From: Allocoleopsis sp036703385
GTDB taxonomy: Bacteria > Cyanobacteriota > Cyanobacteriia > Cyanobacteriales > Coleofasciculaceae
Reading direction: 5' to 3'
NCBI RefSeq assembly: GCF_036703385.1
Contig: NZ_DATNPA010000484.1
Location: 1 to 28,664 of the forward strand
DNA length: 28,664 nt
Under the pieces are notes generated by a model. The model saw only the letters and a list, made by a program, of their open reading frames with translations. It was not told the DNA's origin and ran no database searches. Shown here piece after piece: positions 1 through 6,858 of this stretch (position 1 is the first letter of the stretch; each line of letters starts with the position of its first letter). Position numbers and translations under genes: made by a program.

Positions 1-233
1 GTTGCCAGTTGAGGAGCTGCTGCTAGCCATCGCTCCCGCCACAAGCGCACTTGAGTCCGCTCTAATTTCAACTCGCGAGTGAGCTGGCTATTAGAAGCTC
101 CGGCAGCAGCCCGCAAGATTAACTGTGCTCGTCTCACTAGACGGTAAGGGTTTGTGGTGCGACGCACAATCTGTTTAAGTGCGGCTTGCTGTCTTTCTGA
201 CAGCATAATTCCTTGTGCTTGAGGGCTGTTCAT
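1..233 (-). CDS. IS630-type transposase, N-terminal part (cut by window edge)
   Basis: Reading leftwards from an ATG at 233 gives 77 codons that stay open to the window edge. The product begins MNSPQAQGIMLSERQQAALK and continues with a helix-turn-helix region containing RRAQLILRAAAGASNSQ and LKLERTQVRLWRERW. This pattern (long basic helix, then 'N/S-x-Q-L-T-R-x-L-x-x-x-R-x-x-V-x-x-W-R-x-R-W') is what IS630/Tc1-mariner-like transposases and their HTH-only relatives carry at the N terminus. The DDE catalytic domain, if present, lies outside the window, so intactness cannot be judged. No terminal inverted repeat was located with confidence between 234 and 439. An HTH protein unrelated to transposition is the alternative. 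Confidence 0.6.
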   Translation of the reverse strand, partial: MNSPQAQGIMLSERQQAALKQIVRRTTNPYRLVRRAQLILRAAAGASNSQLTRELKLERTQVRLWRERWLAAAPQLA

Positions 234-439
234 TGACTCTTGTTGTTAACTTGTTGATTTTTGATGCTTTTGCTATTGGCAGTTTACCTCAGTTTTCACC
301 CTTATCTAGGCTGGTGGGTTACTTCTGCCGAGCTGGTCTAGACTATCGTGGGTTTGATTGAGTGGCAGACAAATTTTTTAGAGACGCCAAGCTGTACGTC
401 CCTACCGTGTGGTACAGTTTCCAAAATATTCAGATAAAT
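234..439. other. Intergenic region with a small hairpin
   Basis: This gap lies upstream of the IS630-type gene and downstream of the minus-strand gene ending at 440. CTGTAC at 392-397 pairs with GTACAG at 412-417 across a 14-base loop. It lies just past the stop of the secreted-protein gene and might end its transcript, but no T-run follows on the minus strand. No gene is visible. Confidence 0.3.
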
Positions 440-823
440 TTAGTCAGCATTTTGAGAAAGTAGACGATTCAAAATTTCCTTGCCATTGGGCGCAAAAACT
501 TGGACGCGAATCACATCCGGATCGCTAGGTCTCCACACAACTTGGTAACGATTAGGGCCATTACGCCAAGTAAAGACACGACGTTGGTTATTTCCTGATG
601 TTGTAGCACCCGATAAGAGGAGAGAACTTCCGGTTCTCATGTTCTTCCCACTGTAGAAGTAGGAATTGTTTTCAAACGACAGCGATACTGACCAGGTATC
701 ATCCATAAACGTGCCTGTTGGAAATTTGGGAGCCGCAATCACTGGAGAATTAATGGCAAGGTCTGCAATAGTTGGTGTAGAAAGACCGAGAATTGCGGCA
801 AGAGTAATGGCTTTGATGTTCAT
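440..823 (-). CDS. Small secreted protein of unknown function
   Basis: The 127-residue product starts with a Sec-type signal peptide. A short polar start (MNIKA) is followed by a hydrophobic core (ITLAAILGL) and a probable cleavage site near residues 28-31 (VIAAPKFP, A-x-A-like). The mature part is about 95 residues, has no cysteine, and is rich in W, N, R and S, with WSVSLSFENNSYFYSG and a C-terminal segment VIRVQVFAPNGKEILNRLL. This looks like a small beta-rich periplasmic or extracellular domain. It stands alone, with no close same-strand partner. I do not recognise the family. The signal peptide and coherent composition support a real gene. Confidence 0.7.
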   Translation of the reverse strand: MNIKAITLAAILGLSTPTIADLAINSPVIAAPKFPTGTFMDDTWSVSLSFENNSYFYSGKNMRTGSSLLLSGATTSGNNQRRVFTWRNGPNRYQVVWRPSDPDVIRVQVFAPNGKEILNRLLSQNAD

Positions 824-1152
824 GGTTAACCTGTTGAAATCTTCCTGTGTCAGATTAGTCGAACTAGACAGTCCTGGAATCAGTAGAAGCTGGTAATTTT
901 CAAGTACTACTTTTGTTCTGATTTGCAGAAATTCCTGATGTCCTGTGACGGTGACTCAGTCTCAAGCCCATCCTTAATCAGAGGGCAACGTTAGAAGCAA
1001 ACTTGAGTTGCGATCACACTGTAAATTCTTGTCCTATTGAGTGACTACAAATGAATCGCAAAATAGGTTCATTATGCTTATTTCTTTAGTCTAATCTTTC
1101 TTTATATAGAGTATTTTTCTTAAAAAAATCTTCATATTACAGCAATCTTTAA

Positions 1153-1173
1153 GGGCATGGCATCGCCATGCCC
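1153..1173. repeat. Perfect inverted repeat, possible transcript end
   Basis: GGGCATGGC (1153-1161) and GCCATGCCC (1165-1173) form a perfect 9-bp stem with an ATC loop. It lies 160 bp past the stop of the ene reductase gene and could stop or protect the 3' end of that transcript. There is no T-tract after it, so a dispersed palindromic repeat is equally likely. Confidence 0.5.
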
Positions 1174-1207
1174 CTACACAGAAATTTGGCGGTTAATCCA
1201 TCCTCAA

Positions 1208-1329
1208 TAGACCTCTTGCAAAAGTAAATTTTTGCCCCCCTAGCCCCCCAATTCTGGGGGGAACATGAGTTCAAAGTCCCCCAAGTTTGGGGATTTAGGG
1301 GGCATTCTAGGATTGATGCAAGAGGTCTA
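1208..1329. mobile_element. MITE-like element, 122 bp, with perfect 13-bp terminal inverted repeats
   Basis: TAGACCTCTTGCA at 1208-1220 is matched by TGCAAGAGGTCTA at 1317-1329. The interior contains alternating C-tracts and G-tracts (1234-1249, 1255-1261, 1278-1302) that can fold into a long hairpin. It has no coding capacity, so it must be mobilised in trans if it moves. Its right end is only 4 bp from the stop codon of the ene reductase gene (1334), so it probably forms part of that mRNA's 3' end. Confidence 0.7.
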
Positions 1330-1333
1330 ATGT

Positions 1334-2422
1334 CTAGCTAGCAGCCTGCCAAAACGGATAGTCTGTGTATCCCTTCTCGCCACCGCCATAGAAGGTTGCT
1401 GGATCGGGTGGATTTAGCGGTGCATTCAAAGCAAATCGTTTTGGTAAATCTGGATTCGCCAAAAACAGCGTGCCAAATGAAACTAAATCCGCTTCTCCTT
1501 TGCCTAATACGGCATTAGCTCGATCGCTGTTATAACCCCCATTGACCATCAATGTGCGAGTAAACCGATCGCGTAGAGGTTGAGTCGGTACTTCAGTCCC
1601 ACCATGCCTGAGATCGGCTTCGTTCACCTCAACAATGTGCAGATAAGCCAAGCCAAAGCGATTGAGTGCTTCAGCCGCATAACGGAACGTGGCTAAAGGA
1701 TTGGAATCATGCATATCATTGAACGTTCCACTGGGGGAAAGACGTACTCCAACTCGCTGTGCACCCCATACTCCAGCCACCGCTTCCGTCACTTCTAGCA
1801 GCAGTCGAGCACGATTTTCAATGGAACCGCCATACTCATCGGTACGGTGATTGGTTCCATCTCGCAGAAATTGGTCTAACAAATAGCCATTGGCTCCATG
1901 AATCTCTACTCCATCAAACCCAGCTTGGAGGGCATTTTCTGCTCCCTGACGGTATTGTTCAACAATTTCTGGAATCTCAGAGGTTTTCAGAGCACGAGGA
2001 GTAACAAAGGGTTTTGGCCCCTCATAGGTTGCTGCTTCGCCTCTCGGTGCGATCGCAGAAGGCGCAACCGGTAACGCTCCATCGGGTTGCAAGTCGGGAT
2101 GAGAAACCCGTCCGACATGCCACAGTTGCAGGAATATTCTCCCTCCCTGTTGATGCACAGCATCCGTTACCAACTTCCATCCTTCCACCTGCTCCGGTGA
2201 ATGAATCCCTGGTGTGCCGGGATAACCTTGTCCTTGGGGTGAGACTTGAGTCGCTTCGGTGATGAGCAGTCCTGCTGAAGCGCGTTGAGCGTAGTAGGTG
2301 GCGTTGAGTTGTCCTGGAACATTACCTTGACCGGCGCGATTGCGAGTTAAAGGAGCCATGACGATACGGTTCGGCAGTTCCAGGTTACCGAGTTTGTAGG
2401 GAGAGAGTAAATTGATATCCAT
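1334..2422 (-). CDS. nemA: Alkene (ene) reductase, Old Yellow Enzyme / N-ethylmaleimide reductase type
   Basis: This FMN-dependent enzyme reduces activated C=C bonds of enones, maleimides or nitro compounds with NAD(P)H. The 362-residue product is a typical length for the NemA branch. Visible motifs are MAPLTRNRA (22-30), the FMN/substrate block FLQLWHVGRVSHPDLQ (97-112), and the active-site HGANGY with His175, Asn178 and Tyr180, followed by DQFLRDGTNHRTDEYGGS (183-200). It starts at ATG 2422 (MDINLLSPYKLG, the usual family start). It is the last gene of the minus-strand redox run, separated from the GST gene by 342 bp that hold a MITE-like element. Its likely role is detoxification of reactive electrophiles. 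The fold and class are certain; the physiological substrate is not. Confidence 0.93.
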   Translation of the reverse strand: MDINLLSPYKLGNLELPNRIVMAPLTRNRAGQGNVPGQLNATYYAQRASAGLLITEATQVSPQGQGYPGTPGIHSPEQVEGWKLVTDAVHQQGGRIFLQLWHVGRVSHPDLQPDGALPVAPSAIAPRGEAATYEGPKPFVTPRALKTSEIPEIVEQYRQGAENALQAGFDGVEIHGANGYLLDQFLRDGTNHRTDEYGGSIENRARLLLEVTEAVAGVWGAQRVGVRLSPSGTFNDMHDSNPLATFRYAAEALNRFGLAYLHIVEVNEADLRHGGTEVPTQPLRDRFTRTLMVNGGYNSDRANAVLGKGEADLVSFGTLFLANPDLPKRFALNAPLNPPDPATFYGGGEKGYTDYPFWQAAS

Positions 2423-2460
2423 ATTTATGGGTTGAAGTTCTCAAATGACAGGTTGTCAGA

Positions 2461-2494
2461 AAACGAACCACAGAGGCGCAGAGAGCGCAGAGAA
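2461..2494 (+). repeat. Dispersed '-gaaccacagaggcgcagag-' repeat, copy 1
   Basis: The purine-rich segment AACGAACCACAGAGGCGCAG followed by AGAG units recurs in inverted orientation at 10293-10333, downstream of mutS. Repeats of this '-gcagag-' type are familiar from cyanobacterial intergenic DNA. It is noncoding and its function is unknown. Confidence 0.55.
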
Positions 2495-2513
2495 GGGAGG
2501 GAAGAGGAGAGAT

Positions 2514-2724
2514 AATACCAATTTCATAAAATAGTGCAACCACTTAGACGATCCCCCTCGCATCCCCCTTTTAGATCCCCCTCCCGTCCCCGCTAATAAG
2601 GGGGAAGCCAGAAGATGCTGCGCTTTTGTTTGACGGGGACTTTAAACCCTCCATTTGTTCCCCCCTTTTTAAGGGGGGCTAGAGGGGAGCTCGCTCTGTA
2701 CCAGCATTAAATGAAACTGGTATA
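2514..2724. mobile_element. MITE-like element, about 211 bp, 'AATACCAATTTCAT' family
   Basis: The ends AATACCAATTTCAT (2514-2527) and ATGAAACTGGTATA (2711-2724) are inverted repeats matching at 12 of 14 positions. The interior is dominated by C-tracts and G-tracts able to pair. A second, shorter member with related ends is at 4465-4568. It is noncoding and lies between two genes of the same run. Confidence 0.6.
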
Positions 2725-2764
2725 AGCCGAGTTTTTTGACCTCTCTAAAAGTTTGCAGATAGAC

Positions 2765-3463
2765 CTAGCGTTGTACGCTTGTCGCGGACTGGTTGAATAG
2801 CAATGTCCGTGATTTTTCAATATCCAGCGCCTGATTTTTGAAGGCTTCTGCTTTCTGGTAGGCACGAATTGTTGCCGGACGCGATTGAATTGTCTCAAAC
2901 CAGCGCTTTAAGTTGGGAAAATCTTCTAGCTTCTGTCCTTGGTTTTCGTATGGCACAATCCAGGGATAAGCGGCTATATCGGCGATTGAATAGTTGCCAG
3001 CGACAAACTCTCGATCTGCCAATCGCTGATTGAGAACAGCATACAAACGCCCCGTTTCATTCACGTAGCGGTTAATGGCATAGGGAATCTTTTCTGGAGC
3101 GTATTGGCTGAAGTGGTGATTTTGCCCCGCCATTGGCCCAAGACCTCCCATCTGCCAAAATAGCCATTGAAGGACTTCGACCCGTTGGCGCAAATCACTG
3201 GGAATCAGTTGCCCAGTTTTTTCTGCTAAGTACAGTAAGATTGCACCCGATTCAAAGATTGAAATCGGCTCTCCACCATCAACAGGTTCGCGGTCAATGA
3301 TGGCGGGGATGCGATTGTTGGGGGCAATCTTGAGAAAGTCGGGTTTAAATTGATCGCCAGCACCAATGTTGACGGGGATGAGGTTGTAAGGCAGCTCAAC
3401 TTCCTCCAGGAACATCGTAATTTTATGACCGTTGGGTGTTGTCCAGTAATAAAGGTCAATCAT
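2765..3463 (-). CDS. Glutathione S-transferase family protein (YfcG/YghU-like)
   Basis: The 232-residue protein has a thioredoxin-fold N-terminal domain (residues 1-88) with the TTPNGHKITMFLEE start typical of the Nu-class YfcG/YghU group, where Thr/Asn rather than Cys or Tyr contacts glutathione. The cis-proline segment is NNRIPAIID, followed by the glutathione-binding ISIFESGAILLYLAEK. The helical C-terminal domain contains FVAGNYSIADIAAYPW, the conserved GST N-capping/hydrophobic staple motif. A good Shine-Dalgarno (AGGAG, 8 bases upstream) supports ATG 3463. It lies 55 bp after the dehydrogenase gene and is probably cotranscribed with it. It would act as a glutathione-dependent disulfide reductase or conjugating enzyme in the redox cluster. 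The substrate is unknown. Confidence 0.9.
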   Translation of the reverse strand: MIDLYYWTTPNGHKITMFLEEVELPYNLIPVNIGAGDQFKPDFLKIAPNNRIPAIIDREPVDGGEPISIFESGAILLYLAEKTGQLIPSDLRQRVEVLQWLFWQMGGLGPMAGQNHHFSQYAPEKIPYAINRYVNETGRLYAVLNQRLADREFVAGNYSIADIAAYPWIVPYENQGQKLEDFPNLKRWFETIQSRPATIRAYQKAEAFKNQALDIEKSRTLLFNQSATSVQR

Positions 3464-3518
3464 GATAGTTTCTCCTGATTTGTAAGCATTCGTTCAATGA
3501 ATTTGCCAGCTTATATCA

Positions 3519-4415
3519 CTACGGATTTCCTTTTAGTCCTGCGTCCTCAGATACGCCTAAAGCGAGTCCCGTCCAATCGATATCTCCCCTTCCTTTAGCG
3601 ATGCTTGAAATTAGGCGATCGCGAATTAAGCTTGCTACTGGCATTGGCATCTGACTTTCCTTTGCTGTCTGCAATGCTAATTCAACATCTTTTAACCCCA
3701 AAGCCAGTTTGAAGCCTGCGGGTTCATACTGCTCTTGAGCAATCATCCGTCCGTAGTTTTGATAAATGGGACAGGCAAACAGGGTTTGACCAAATAGTTC
3801 AGCCACCTGATTTCGGTCAATTCCATTCTTTTCGGCTAAGGTAAAGGCTTCTGCCATTGCTTCGATCGCCGAGATAATCAGAAAGTTACCTGAAACCTTG
3901 ACGACATTGGCAGCGCTAACCTGTTCACCAAAATCAAAAACTTTCTGCCCTAGAACATTCAGCAGTGGTAGTGCCCTCTCTTTCGCCACTCCATTTCCTG
4001 ACAGGCAAATCCATAACTTCCTGGCTGCTGCGGCATCCGGTCGCCCAAATACGGGGGCTGCCAAGTAATGAGTGCCTTTTTGTTCGTGCCGTTCAGCTAG
4101 GTTCTCAGCTGTAGTGGGTGAAATGGTACTCATGGAGATATGAATTCCACCATTACCGAGTTTTTCCAGGATGCCATTTTCACCCAAGACAACATCTTCT
4201 AAAGCCTGATCATTTGCCAGCATTGAAATCACAATGCCTCCGGGTTCCACTACATCAGCCGGACTCTCGCCTAATTCCGCGCCACTGTCTACCAGCACTT
4301 GAGCTTTCTGAAGTGTTCGGTTATACACTCGCAGCCTGTAGCCAGATTCAACCAGATTTGTAGCGATGGGCAAGCCCATATTGCCCAGACCGATAAAGCC
4401 AACAACATTATTCAC
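3519..4415 (-). CDS. NAD(P)-dependent beta-hydroxyacid dehydrogenase family oxidoreductase
   Basis: The 298-residue protein belongs to the 3-hydroxyisobutyrate dehydrogenase / glyoxylate-succinic-semialdehyde reductase family. The Rossmann motif is VGFIGLGNMGLPIATNL (5-21). The substrate loop is SMSTISPTTAENL (94-106), with Ser/Thr in place of the classical D-x-P-V-S-G order. The catalytic lysine is Lys173 in NVVKVSGNFL. The GTG start at 4415 is supported by CAGGAGAA a few bases upstream, the same Shine-Dalgarno context as the following GST gene. The family includes reductases that detoxify small aldehydes or imines, which fits the neighbours. The exact substrate cannot be assigned. Confidence 0.88.
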   Translation of the reverse strand: MNNVVGFIGLGNMGLPIATNLVESGYRLRVYNRTLQKAQVLVDSGAELGESPADVVEPGGIVISMLANDQALEDVVLGENGILEKLGNGGIHISMSTISPTTAENLAERHEQKGTHYLAAPVFGRPDAAAARKLWICLSGNGVAKERALPLLNVLGQKVFDFGEQVSAANVVKVSGNFLIISAIEAMAEAFTLAEKNGIDRNQVAELFGQTLFACPIYQNYGRMIAQEQYEPAGFKLALGLKDVELALQTAKESQMPMPVASLIRDRLISSIAKGRGDIDWTGLALGVSEDAGLKGNP

Positions 4416-4748
4416 TGGTTCTTCTCCTGATGTTCGGGTTTAAAGCATCAATATCGAGGCAACTAATACCAATTCACGAAATGCTTGATACAAATCTTTT
4501 CTTACTCCCCCCTTACCAAGGGGGGTTGGGGGGGTCGATGTGTAGAACATTAAAAGAGAAACGGTATAAGTAGAGCCTTTCGTAAATTCATAGCGAATGG
4601 AACCAGGCTTGAATGAAAACGCAAATGACGCAACATTTCGCTATCAACTTGTGAAATCCTGTACTTAGTCATGATCGCCTTCATCTCCTCTGCGTGAAAT
4701 CTGCTATAAGCTGGAGATGACTGTTTTGAATCTCAGCCTGCCTAATGG
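4416..4748. other. Gap between SDR and dehydrogenase genes with a MITE-like element and a possible small-ORF remnant
   Basis: The MITE-like element 4465-4568 occupies the left part. On the minus strand an open stretch of 44 codons runs from ATG 4684 (preceded by GAGGAG) through FRMNL-like codons into the element, where it meets a stop at 4550. It contains MKAIMTKYRISQVDSEMLRH. I do not recognise it, and it may be chance or a gene fragment truncated by the element. Confidence 0.35.
4465..4568. mobile_element. MITE-like element, about 104 bp, 'AATACCAATT' family, short copy
   Basis: The left end AATACCAATT and right end AAACGGTATA(A) are related to those of the 211-bp element at 2514-2724. The interior has a CCCCCC...GGGGGG hairpin core (4507-4533). 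It is noncoding and is the third C/G-tract element in the same gene run. Confidence 0.5.
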
Positions 4749-5543
4749 CTAAATAATCGACCGAACCACACCACCATCTACCCTCAAGGCTGCGCCATTG
4801 GTGGCTGAAGCAAGAGGACTACACAGATAAACCACCATCGCGGCTACCTCTTCAGTTGTGGCAAAGCGCTTGAGTAGTGAAGTCGGACGCAGGGATTGGA
4901 AAAACTCGGTTTCGACTGTAGCAACATCCACATTGCGCTCTTTTGCCACTTGCTCTACAAAGCCCTCAACACCCTCTGAACGTGTGGGGCCAGGGAGAAC
5001 TGCATTGACGGTGACACCTGTGCCAGCTGTTGCTTCTGCCAAACCTCGTGAAATAGCGAGTTGAGCTGTCTTGGTCATGCCGTAATGAATCATTTCGACC
5101 GGAATTTGAACCGCAGATTCACTGGAAATAAAAATTACCCTCCCCCAATTGCGTTCCTGCATACCGGGAAGGTAATAGCGACTCAAACGTACTCCGCTCA
5201 ACACATTGGCTTCAAAGATGTTGAACCAGTCCTCATCTGAAATGTCGGAGAACGGTTTTGGTTCGTACAGTCCAAGATTATTGACTAAAATGTCGATGGT
5301 CGGAACTTGTTGAAACAGTTGCTCTGTACCCTCTCGTGTCGCCAGATCAGCTACGACTCCCGAAATTTTAGCGCTGGGGTTGCTTTGCTGAATTTTGTCG
5401 ATCGCTTGAGTGACTCGCTGTTCTGAGCGACCGCTAATTGTAACGGATGCACCCTCTTGAGTTAACGCTTGGGCGATCGCAAAGCCGATGCCTGCTGTCG
5501 AGCCGCTAACCAGTGCTGACTTATCCTGTAATTTTAAGTCCAT
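4749..5543 (-). CDS. Short-chain dehydrogenase/reductase (SDR), FabG-like
   Basis: The 264-residue NAD(P)-dependent oxidoreductase has the cofactor motif SGSTAGIG (13-20, variant of TGxxxGIG), NNLG (88-91; NNAG in most relatives) and catalytic Ser141 (or a neighbouring Ser), Tyr154 and Lys158 in YGMTK. The usual C-terminal GGxxR-type end is SATNGAALRVDGGVVRSI. The frame is open up to an ATG at 5630, which would add 29 residues. I chose ATG 5543 because MDLKLQDKSALVSG places the Rossmann strand at the normal distance from the N terminus. It follows the other SDR gene on the same strand. A reductase of small carbonyls is likely; the substrate is unknown. Confidence 0.88.
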   Translation of the reverse strand: MDLKLQDKSALVSGSTAGIGFAIAQALTQEGASVTISGRSEQRVTQAIDKIQQSNPSAKISGVVADLATREGTEQLFQQVPTIDILVNNLGLYEPKPFSDISDEDWFNIFEANVLSGVRLSRYYLPGMQERNWGRVIFISSESAVQIPVEMIHYGMTKTAQLAISRGLAEATAGTGVTVNAVLPGPTRSEGVEGFVEQVAKERNVDVATVETEFFQSLRPTSLLKRFATTEEVAAMVVYLCSPLASATNGAALRVDGGVVRSII

Positions 5544-5639
5544 ATCCTGTGCGTCCAAAACTATTGGGTTGGCTTTGACATAAACAAAGGTTTCCACCGA
5601 GCAACCAGTAAGCCGGTGGGCACTATACATCCTGCTTAC

Positions 5640-6347
5640 TTACCAGGGAATGACGGTTCTATCCCGCAAAAACTTGCCTGTTAAGTCAGAAGGGGCTTCT
5701 GTCGCCAACCATGTTACTGTGTCTGCTCCCTGTTGAACCGATCGCGAAGCATTGGAACCACCCATATCTGTGCGAACCCAACCCGGACAGATCGAATTCA
5801 CCACAATGTGCTTATCCTTGAGTGCCGCCGCCATCATACCTGTGACCGCATTCAGGGCTGTTTTCGAGAGACAGTAGGCAGGTGCCCAATTCCCCATATC
5901 TGTGAGTTGACCGCCACCACTGGAGACATTGATGACTTTCCCGGCATTGCTCTTGGTAAGGAGCGGTACAAGTTTCTGTATTAAGCGCAGTGGCCCCAGT
6001 GTATTGGTTTGCAGGGTTTGCAGAATTACCTCGGATTCCACCTCCAGTACAGAGGAATTGGGTGCATCGAGGAGGATACCCGCATTGTTGACGAGTACGT
6101 CTAGATGGTTGGTTCGGGATGCTAGTTCTTTGGCTAGGCGATCGATACTGGCTTCGTCTGCCACGTCCAATTGCAGGAATTCAACCGTTAGTCCATCCTG
6201 CTGCAATTTTTGGGATGCCTCTTCTCCACGCTGGCTGTCGCGAGCCGTAAGAAAGACTTTAAACCCTGCTGTTGCAAGCTGTCGGACGATTTCTAAGCCA
6301 ATGCCTTTATTGGCTCCTGTCACTAAGGCAATTTTTTCAGTTGTCAT
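5640..6347 (-). CDS. SDR family oxidoreductase, carbonyl-reductase-like
   Basis: The 235-residue protein has TGANKGIG (10-17), NNAGI (87-91), Ser142/Ser143 in NVSSGGG, and the catalytic pair Tyr158/Lys162 in YCLSK. The NKGIG variant and the order of motifs resemble CBR1-type (SDR21C) carbonyl reductases that act on quinones, enones and other xenobiotic carbonyls. Its stop at 5640 is 96 bp before the chosen start of the next SDR gene (9 bp before that gene's longer alternative), so the two are probably one transcript. Upstream, 107 bp separate it from thioredoxin. Role in electrophile reduction is inferred from family and neighbours. Confidence 0.88.
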   Translation of the reverse strand: MTTEKIALVTGANKGIGLEIVRQLATAGFKVFLTARDSQRGEEASQKLQQDGLTVEFLQLDVADEASIDRLAKELASRTNHLDVLVNNAGILLDAPNSSVLEVESEVILQTLQTNTLGPLRLIQKLVPLLTKSNAGKVINVSSGGGQLTDMGNWAPAYCLSKTALNAVTGMMAAALKDKHIVVNSICPGWVRTDMGGSNASRSVQQGADTVTWLATEAPSDLTGKFLRDRTVIPW

Positions 6348-6381
6348 AACTCAACCCAATTAATGAGTTTTGATGCTGACT

Positions 6382-6433
6382 CAGGCAATCTGCCTGTTGA
6401 GCCCGTAGGTAAGGTGGACAAGGCCACCCTACC
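6382..6433. repeat. Two inverted repeats between trxA and the SDR gene
   Basis: CAGGCA (6382-6387) pairs with TGCCTG (6391-6396) around an ATC loop. GGTAAGGTGG (6408-6417) pairs with CCACCCTACC (6424-6433) with one mismatch. The second belongs to the dispersed 'ggtgg...ccaccctac' type seen in cyanobacterial intergenic DNA. Together they could attenuate transcription between thioredoxin and the downstream reductases. Confidence 0.5.
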
Positions 6434-6454
6434 CTCAACTCACCACAATCCGCT

Positions 6455-6778
6455 TTACAGGTGCTTGTCCAAGGCGCTAGCTAAAGTGGTTTTTGGGACT
6501 GCGCCTACCACTGTATCGACTTGCTGTCCTTTGTTAAACACCATCAAGGTGGGAATGCTGCGAATTCCATACTGGCTGGCAATACCGGGATTTTTATCGG
6601 TGTCTAGTTTCACCACCTTGACTTGTCCTTCATACTGAGTAGCTACCTCATCCACCACTGGAGCGACCAGTCGACAAGGGCCACACCAAGGTGCCCAAAA
6701 ATCTACTAACACCGGAAGTTCACTTTCGAGGACTTCTTGCTTGAACGTAGCGTCTGTTACTGGGGTAACCGATGACAT
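6455..6778 (-). CDS. trxA: Thioredoxin
   Basis: The 107-residue protein is a complete classical thioredoxin. It has the redox site WCGPC with Cys32 and Cys35, the preceding VLVDFWAPWCGPCR block, the buried Asp of that block, and the cis-proline segment IRSIPTLMVF. It reduces protein disulfides in the cytoplasm. The start is supported by GGGAGG about 6 bases before ATG 6778. It is transcribed away from an ArsR-family gene 80 bp off, from a recognisable promoter (-35 TTGCAT, 17-bp spacer, -10 TATAGT) with a palindrome at the expected transcription start. The arrangement matches TrxA2 next to RexT in Anabaena PCC 7120. Five oxidoreductase genes follow on the same strand. Confidence 0.96.
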   Translation of the reverse strand: MSSVTPVTDATFKQEVLESELPVLVDFWAPWCGPCRLVAPVVDEVATQYEGQVKVVKLDTDKNPGIASQYGIRSIPTLMVFNKGQQVDTVVGAVPKTTLASALDKHL

Positions 6779-6805
6779 GGTTGTCCTCCCGAATTAGTTC
6801 TTTAT

Positions 6806-6820
6806 TTCGAGAATCTCGAA
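6806..6820. promoter_or_regulatory. Palindromic operator candidate between trxA and arsR-type gene
   Basis: TTCGAGAATCTCGAA is a perfect palindrome with 7-bp arms and a one-base centre. For the thioredoxin promoter it lies just after the predicted transcription start; for the regulator gene it overlaps the -35 position. A dimeric ArsR-family repressor bound here could block both. The sequence is seen directly; repressor binding is inferred. Confidence 0.6.
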
Positions 6821-6827
6821 TAATTAA

Positions 6828-6856
6828 ACTATAGTTCAGTCTATGCAATAATGCAA
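6828..6856 (-). promoter_or_regulatory. Sigma70-type promoter of trxA
   Basis: Read on the minus strand, TTGCAT (6856-6851) and TATAGT (6833-6828) are separated by exactly 17 bp. The -10 is part of the palindrome AACTATAGTT (6827-6836), so a -10 of the same sequence reads on the plus strand towards the regulator gene at 6859. Confidence 0.6.
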
Positions 6857-6858
6857 CT

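Larger units (their letters stand above)
900..1333. other. Intergenic region carrying a palindrome and a MITE-like element
   Basis: No convincing gene lies here. Positions 900-1150 are AT-rich with nothing recognisable. A 9-bp-arm palindrome (1153-1173) and a 122-bp C/G-tract element (1208-1329) fill the remainder and are listed separately. Both lie downstream of the minus-strand ene reductase gene, where transcript ends would be expected. Confidence 0.5.
2423..2764. other. Gap between ene reductase and GST genes, filled with repeats
   Basis: No gene is visible. The gap holds a dispersed repeat (2461-2494) and a MITE-like element (2514-2724), both listed separately. A promoter for the ene reductase could lie here but none is clear. 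The size of the gap argues against simple cotranslation of the two genes. Confidence 0.5.

Noticed and set aside
5929..6363. 144-codon plus-strand frame over the SDR gene
   Set aside because: It is serine/arginine-rich composition typical of a complementary-strand shadow. The minus-strand SDR motifs are complete.
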